Of a DNA stretch of 64,000 nucleotides, positions 59,836 to 64,000 are shown piece by piece. The notes below the pieces were generated by a model. It ran no database searches. It saw nothing but the letters and a program-made list of their open reading frames with translations, and was not told the DNA's origin. The translations under genes were made by a program, and so were the position numbers. Within the stretch, counting starts at the first letter, position 1; every line of letters begins with the position of its first letter. This DNA comes from Cacajao melanocephalus (taxonomy: Eukaryota; Chordata; Mammalia; Primates; Pitheciidae): positions 1 to 64,000 of the forward strand of contig CAUYLG010075781.1 of assembly GCA_963573385.1 (NCBI GenBank), in the 5' to 3' direction.

Positions 59836-62800
59836 GAGAAAGATCCCTAGCGCCTGTTTCTCACAGTTATTCCAACTAAAATATCACAACATAACATGAA
59901 GAGCAACTACCAGAGGACTATGAAAAGCTAACAAGCAGGTAGATCGTGGAGGAAAGTGAAATATAAAATAATGACCCATAAAGTCTGAGTTTCACAACTC
60001 TTTCTGTCACTTTTATCTTACTGTTTTGACACAAGGCGGGGCCCAAGTCTCAGAACTGCATCAGGTGAACACAGCAAAAACTCTAAAAGAAAGACTCTTC
60101 TTTCTAGCTACAGGACTGAAAAGAGGCCACATGAGCCAAAGAATGTGGGCGGAATCGCATCCTGTTTTTTTTTTTTTTTTCTTTTTAAATTCCCTTTTGT
60201 TTCCGTATTCCCAGGCTACTCCATTAGAAGAGCTTCTTGGCACTGCTCAGGTTTCTGACCCGCTCTTGTTAGCCCTTCTCCTTGCATTTCCCCTTCACAG
60301 ACGGCCTATTTTAATGCTTTGGTCATATTCCGTAATCCTTCAGTGTCCAAACTATGGATCGCTGATTGTGCCCTGACCAGCAAAGTCTGAGGGCTGTTTC
60401 TGGCTACGCACATTCTATTTTGTAGTATGTGTCAGTCCTGTGGTCTGTCCCTACCTATGGTAACCCATATCCTACATCTTTTACCAACAACAGATGGTAA
60501 TAGTGGCTGAAATACAGAGATGATCCAAATAATTTTACTCTTGCCCCTAACTCTTTCTATGGCCCTGTGTGTTTCAGTAAAGGGAGACAGGAGCAGAATG
60601 TGTAGACTTAAAAATGAAATTAGAAATTTTGAGGAAAATTCCAAAATAGAAAGTTGCTTTATAGAATATTACATTGTAAACGTTAGTGGTCAGAGTGCCT
60701 ATGCAAAACGGAGGAAATACAAAAAAGCTTTCATGGAAAATTGATCCAATTTTGTGCCACACTATTGAGAACTAGTTACCTTGAGTAGAAGGTATCGTGC
60801 ACTGCAGTCTGGAGGAGTTTCTGACTAAATAGCAGTTGCTCTCAGTTGCTCTACTGATTTTTCATATTTGTTTCATAACTAGACTTAATAACTACATTAT
60901 TATCAGACATTCTGAAACTCATCCACCTTCTGCTTAGTTATCTTGCAAAAATATCTAAATGAGTAGTTTTTCACTTTAACACTGACATACTTGAGGTTCA
61001 AGGGCTAAAGGAGATTTCCCATGGGGCGATGACGACCTATGACAGTAGATGGCAGGGAGCAGTTGTAAGAGGGGAAGTAAGTGGGAGCAGAGAGCGACTG
61101 CGGGTGTTGAGTTGTGAATGTGCAGCAGGTTTATACCTCTGAATGAGCTCTGTGATGACAACAGACACTTCTTGATGCTATTCATACCTCACGGCCACAA
61201 CCAGGGATTTCTCCTTCCTAGACTGAGTGGTTTCCGAGGTTAATCATTGCCATGCTCCCTACCAATCACTTAACAAAAAACTCATCTGTATCTATTACAC
61301 ATAAGTGAATCTATTTCAAAAATGAAGATCTCAAGCTTAAGCAGAAGGAATGAATAATGAGAGAAATAAAGGTGACATAGGGAAGTAAGAGAAAATGAAG
61401 ACAGAAGGGCCTGTGTTATGTCTGGTGTCTGATTAATTTGAACGGAAACTAATATAGTATTAGTAAAAATAAGTAAACTAGCTAAGAGTTGTAAAATCTT
61501 GTGATTCTTTACTCAGATATGCTATTATGTCATGTTACACAAATAATAGACATATACCCTGGAATTAAGACAGGTTTAAGAAGATAGCCATGAGAAACAG
61601 CGGCTGATTGTGCAATTCAAAATGTTCAGACGTTCACAAATTTCTAATTTCAGACCACCTAAAAAATAGGTATTATCAATAAATAAGAGAAAATTGATAA
61701 TAATAATGCAAGTAACCCATTCTTAGAGATCCAAAAACGGAGATAATTTTGAACTTGATTCATCTAAGTTTGAGAGAAGACTACCAGTTATGATAACAGA
61801 AGATGCAGTGGCATTCAAAGCAGACACAGACTTCCCTACACAGAGGAGGAAATTGCTCCTTAGAGGACAACAGAGAAGACCCACTGCTTAACACTGGGGC
61901 ATCCTGTGAAATTACAATCCACCCAGAAAGATGATCAGATACAAAATTTTCCACTGTACATTCCCAAAAATATTAGTTGTGTAGGCTGTTAATAGATGAT
62001 GTATAAAATTTCCTAGTTCTTGCTGATATGAAGAAAAAATACCCCAAATCTATAGCTATCCTATAATTCTGATTTCTGCTTCCCCAGCTTAGTCGAACCA
62101 CCATTCTTTGCTCAGATTCCACCTCTCTGTGTTGCAGTTTGTCCGTAAGCAGAAAACAGAGGAATCACGGCCATCACTTTGTGAGTTTCTCTACTCTGAG
62201 ACATTGCAGTTCTATTCTGCTTGAGTAAAAATTTAATATATTTTGTCCAGTTTTCAGTGCCAAAAATCAATTATGGCTAAAGATAAATTTTAATTATATT
62301 ACTCTTTTAAGTCATTTTCTCACTTAATCTGAGATTATACTAGTCTTGTATACTCTGTCCAGAGAAATATTGTTAACATGTATACAAAATGGTCATAGCA
62401 AAACATTCTTAAAGGTATGAATGACATCCATTATATACTGTTTATGTAGGCAACAAAACTGTTGAGTTTTAGTGAAAATCTATCAAAATCAAAAATAAGA
62501 TTTAGTATATCAAGGGTTATGTTTTAGGTGCTTAGTAATATTATTTATTATCCATCCAAATACTTAACTTTTTATCTTTATTCACTATCTTGTTCTAATT
62601 TATTAGAGGTTACATTTTCAGATCAATTAATTTGATATGTAAGCATTTTTGCCATACTTCTCTTGGGTTAAAATATCAATAAATAAGCCTCTACTTTGTC
62701 TGAAACAGTTACATGTATATAAAATATCTTGTATTTAAAGTGCTCTAGGTTATATTATTTACTTTATGGGCTTTTTAGACCTTTTCTCTGGTTCTGAAAT

Positions 62801-63606
62801 TCCACTAGTTTATTTGATATGGATAGTCACCCTTTTTTGAAATTGTTTGCTGACTCTAATGACATTCCTGAGAATTATGGAAAATTTCCTTCTGAAACGA
62901 ACACTTGTTTCATAGAAAAATTGTATTATATCATATCAGGGACTACTTATTCTTGGAGGAGCTGTGGAAATATTACATTTACACAGAAAATACACTCATT
63001 TTACGTTGTACAACATTGTATTAGAGTCATATCTGATTAGATTTACCATTTGTCCACTTTGATATTGCCATAGGGACTGCAGATTATGCAGTTTAGGAAT
63101 GACGAAAATATAGGAATTACACACCAGCCGTTAGACACATAAAGTTCAGCAGTTTCTCTAAGAGGAAATATAAATAATATATATTTCAAGCATTTTGATA
63201 GAGGAAATATTTAGTGACACTGTATATTATTCTTTTCAATTTGTGATCCATAAGTCTTCTAAAATCAATTTTAAATCCTCTCCCTTATTGCATTTCTGTG
63301 AGAATTTTGGGGCAGTTTTTCTTCCTCAATTGGCATTCAGTTCTCACATATCAAGAGGAAATAAAATATGCTTTCATGTTACATAATAGGTAGGTGCAGT
63401 TTCACTTTTGAACTTTGAATTATTTTCAAAATGATCTTTGTTCATTATATGCTGTACCAATCCATATCAGAAACAAAATAATACATAAGAATCTTGATAT
63501 TTAGGAATCATACTACACAGGTACATGGCATTAGAAGATTAAAGGTGTTCTATTGATACAGAAAGATGTGAACCCTGAAAATAATTTAAACAATTACAGC
63601 TAATGC
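59836..63606. other. No recognised feature
   Basis: About 3.8 kb. A T run lies at 60164-60180. A slightly GC-richer patch is at 60985-61250. Open frames (up to 116 codons at 60026-60376, partly encoded by the T run) show no known domain. Confidence 0.4.
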
Positions 63607-63689
63607 TTAAAGAGTATCTTATGATTAAAACTGCACAAAGACATACACTAAGAAATACATTAAAGAGTATCTTATAATTAAAATTGCAC
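63607..63689 (+). repeat. Diverged tandem duplication, 53-bp period
   Basis: 63607-63636 and 63660-63689 are 30-base copies ('ttaaagagtatcttat...') with two differences. Confidence 0.85.
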
Positions 63690-64000
63690 TAAGAAAATAA
63701 AATCCCAGTTTATTAACTAAAGACATTTCTAATTAAAAACATCAAAGTTAATCATCCTTTTCCAAAACATGAACCTTCTGTCTTCAAAGATGAGTAATAG
63801 ACACAGCCGTTGTTTTGATTGCTGAGTGTTTAAGGACGGAATTCCTAAGTAACTTTTATCCAAGCATTTCAAATAATAATCCACAGCCCTACTATGACAG
63901 AAATTCAAGCCTATAAGATAAGTGATGGTGGTCCAATTTGTAAAGGTGTCAGGACCATAAAAGTGTTACCATGTGTGTTTCAATGGTTTCAGATAAGCAG
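63690..64000. other. No recognised feature
   Basis: AT-rich sequence to the window end. Confidence 0.4.

Overview
This window is primate nuclear DNA, almost certainly human: it carries Alu elements with the human dimeric structure, primate-type L1 3' ends, MaLR LTRs, MIR, L2, MADE1 and Tigger1, and a processed copy of EEF1A1. It is AT-rich and gene-poor. I find no intact protein-coding gene, no convincing exon chain and no structural RNA gene. Long open frames are Alu, L1, microsatellite or retropseudogene artefacts. All family names come from remembered consensus features, not from a search, so subfamily labels and edges are approximate.

Layout. 1-6.3 kb: three truncated L1 tails, two Alus and older L1M scraps. 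7.9-12 kb: Alu, MIR, and a ~2.8 kb L1 ORF2/3' end split by an Alu and carrying an internal deletion. 14-21.5 kb: Alu abutting a decayed Tigger1 DNA transposon, a small forward L1 piece, then ~5 kb of reverse-strand L1M with ORF2, ORF1 and 5' UTR. 22-29.8 kb: MaLR-like LTRs, a twin-primed L1 with a clean target-site duplication, a fused Alu pair, MIRs, half a MADE1, an ERV1-type LTR and an L2. 31-36.4 kb: L1s, including a ~2.5 kb L1 whose 5' part is inverted. 38-46.7 kb: microsatellites, MaLR fragments and a palindrome-rich stretch at 44.5-46.7 kb. 48.5-49.9 kb: EEF1A1 retropseudogene with a nested L1 tail. 50-51 kb: L2. 51-56 kb: no recognised repeat. 56.4-59.8 kb: L1 pieces. The rest is mostly unassigned AT-rich sequence.

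There are no genes working together here; the history is one of nested retrotransposition. The most notable observations are a 126-bp palindrome with two perfect 60-bp arms and a 6-nt loop at 46398-46523, inside an L1 3' UTR; an inverted duplication with a 62-bp identical core at 44662-44723 / 45201-45262 around a perfect 23-bp hairpin; and three L1 copies with the structure of twin priming (5' inversion). I found no evidence of a new defence, metabolic or regulatory system.
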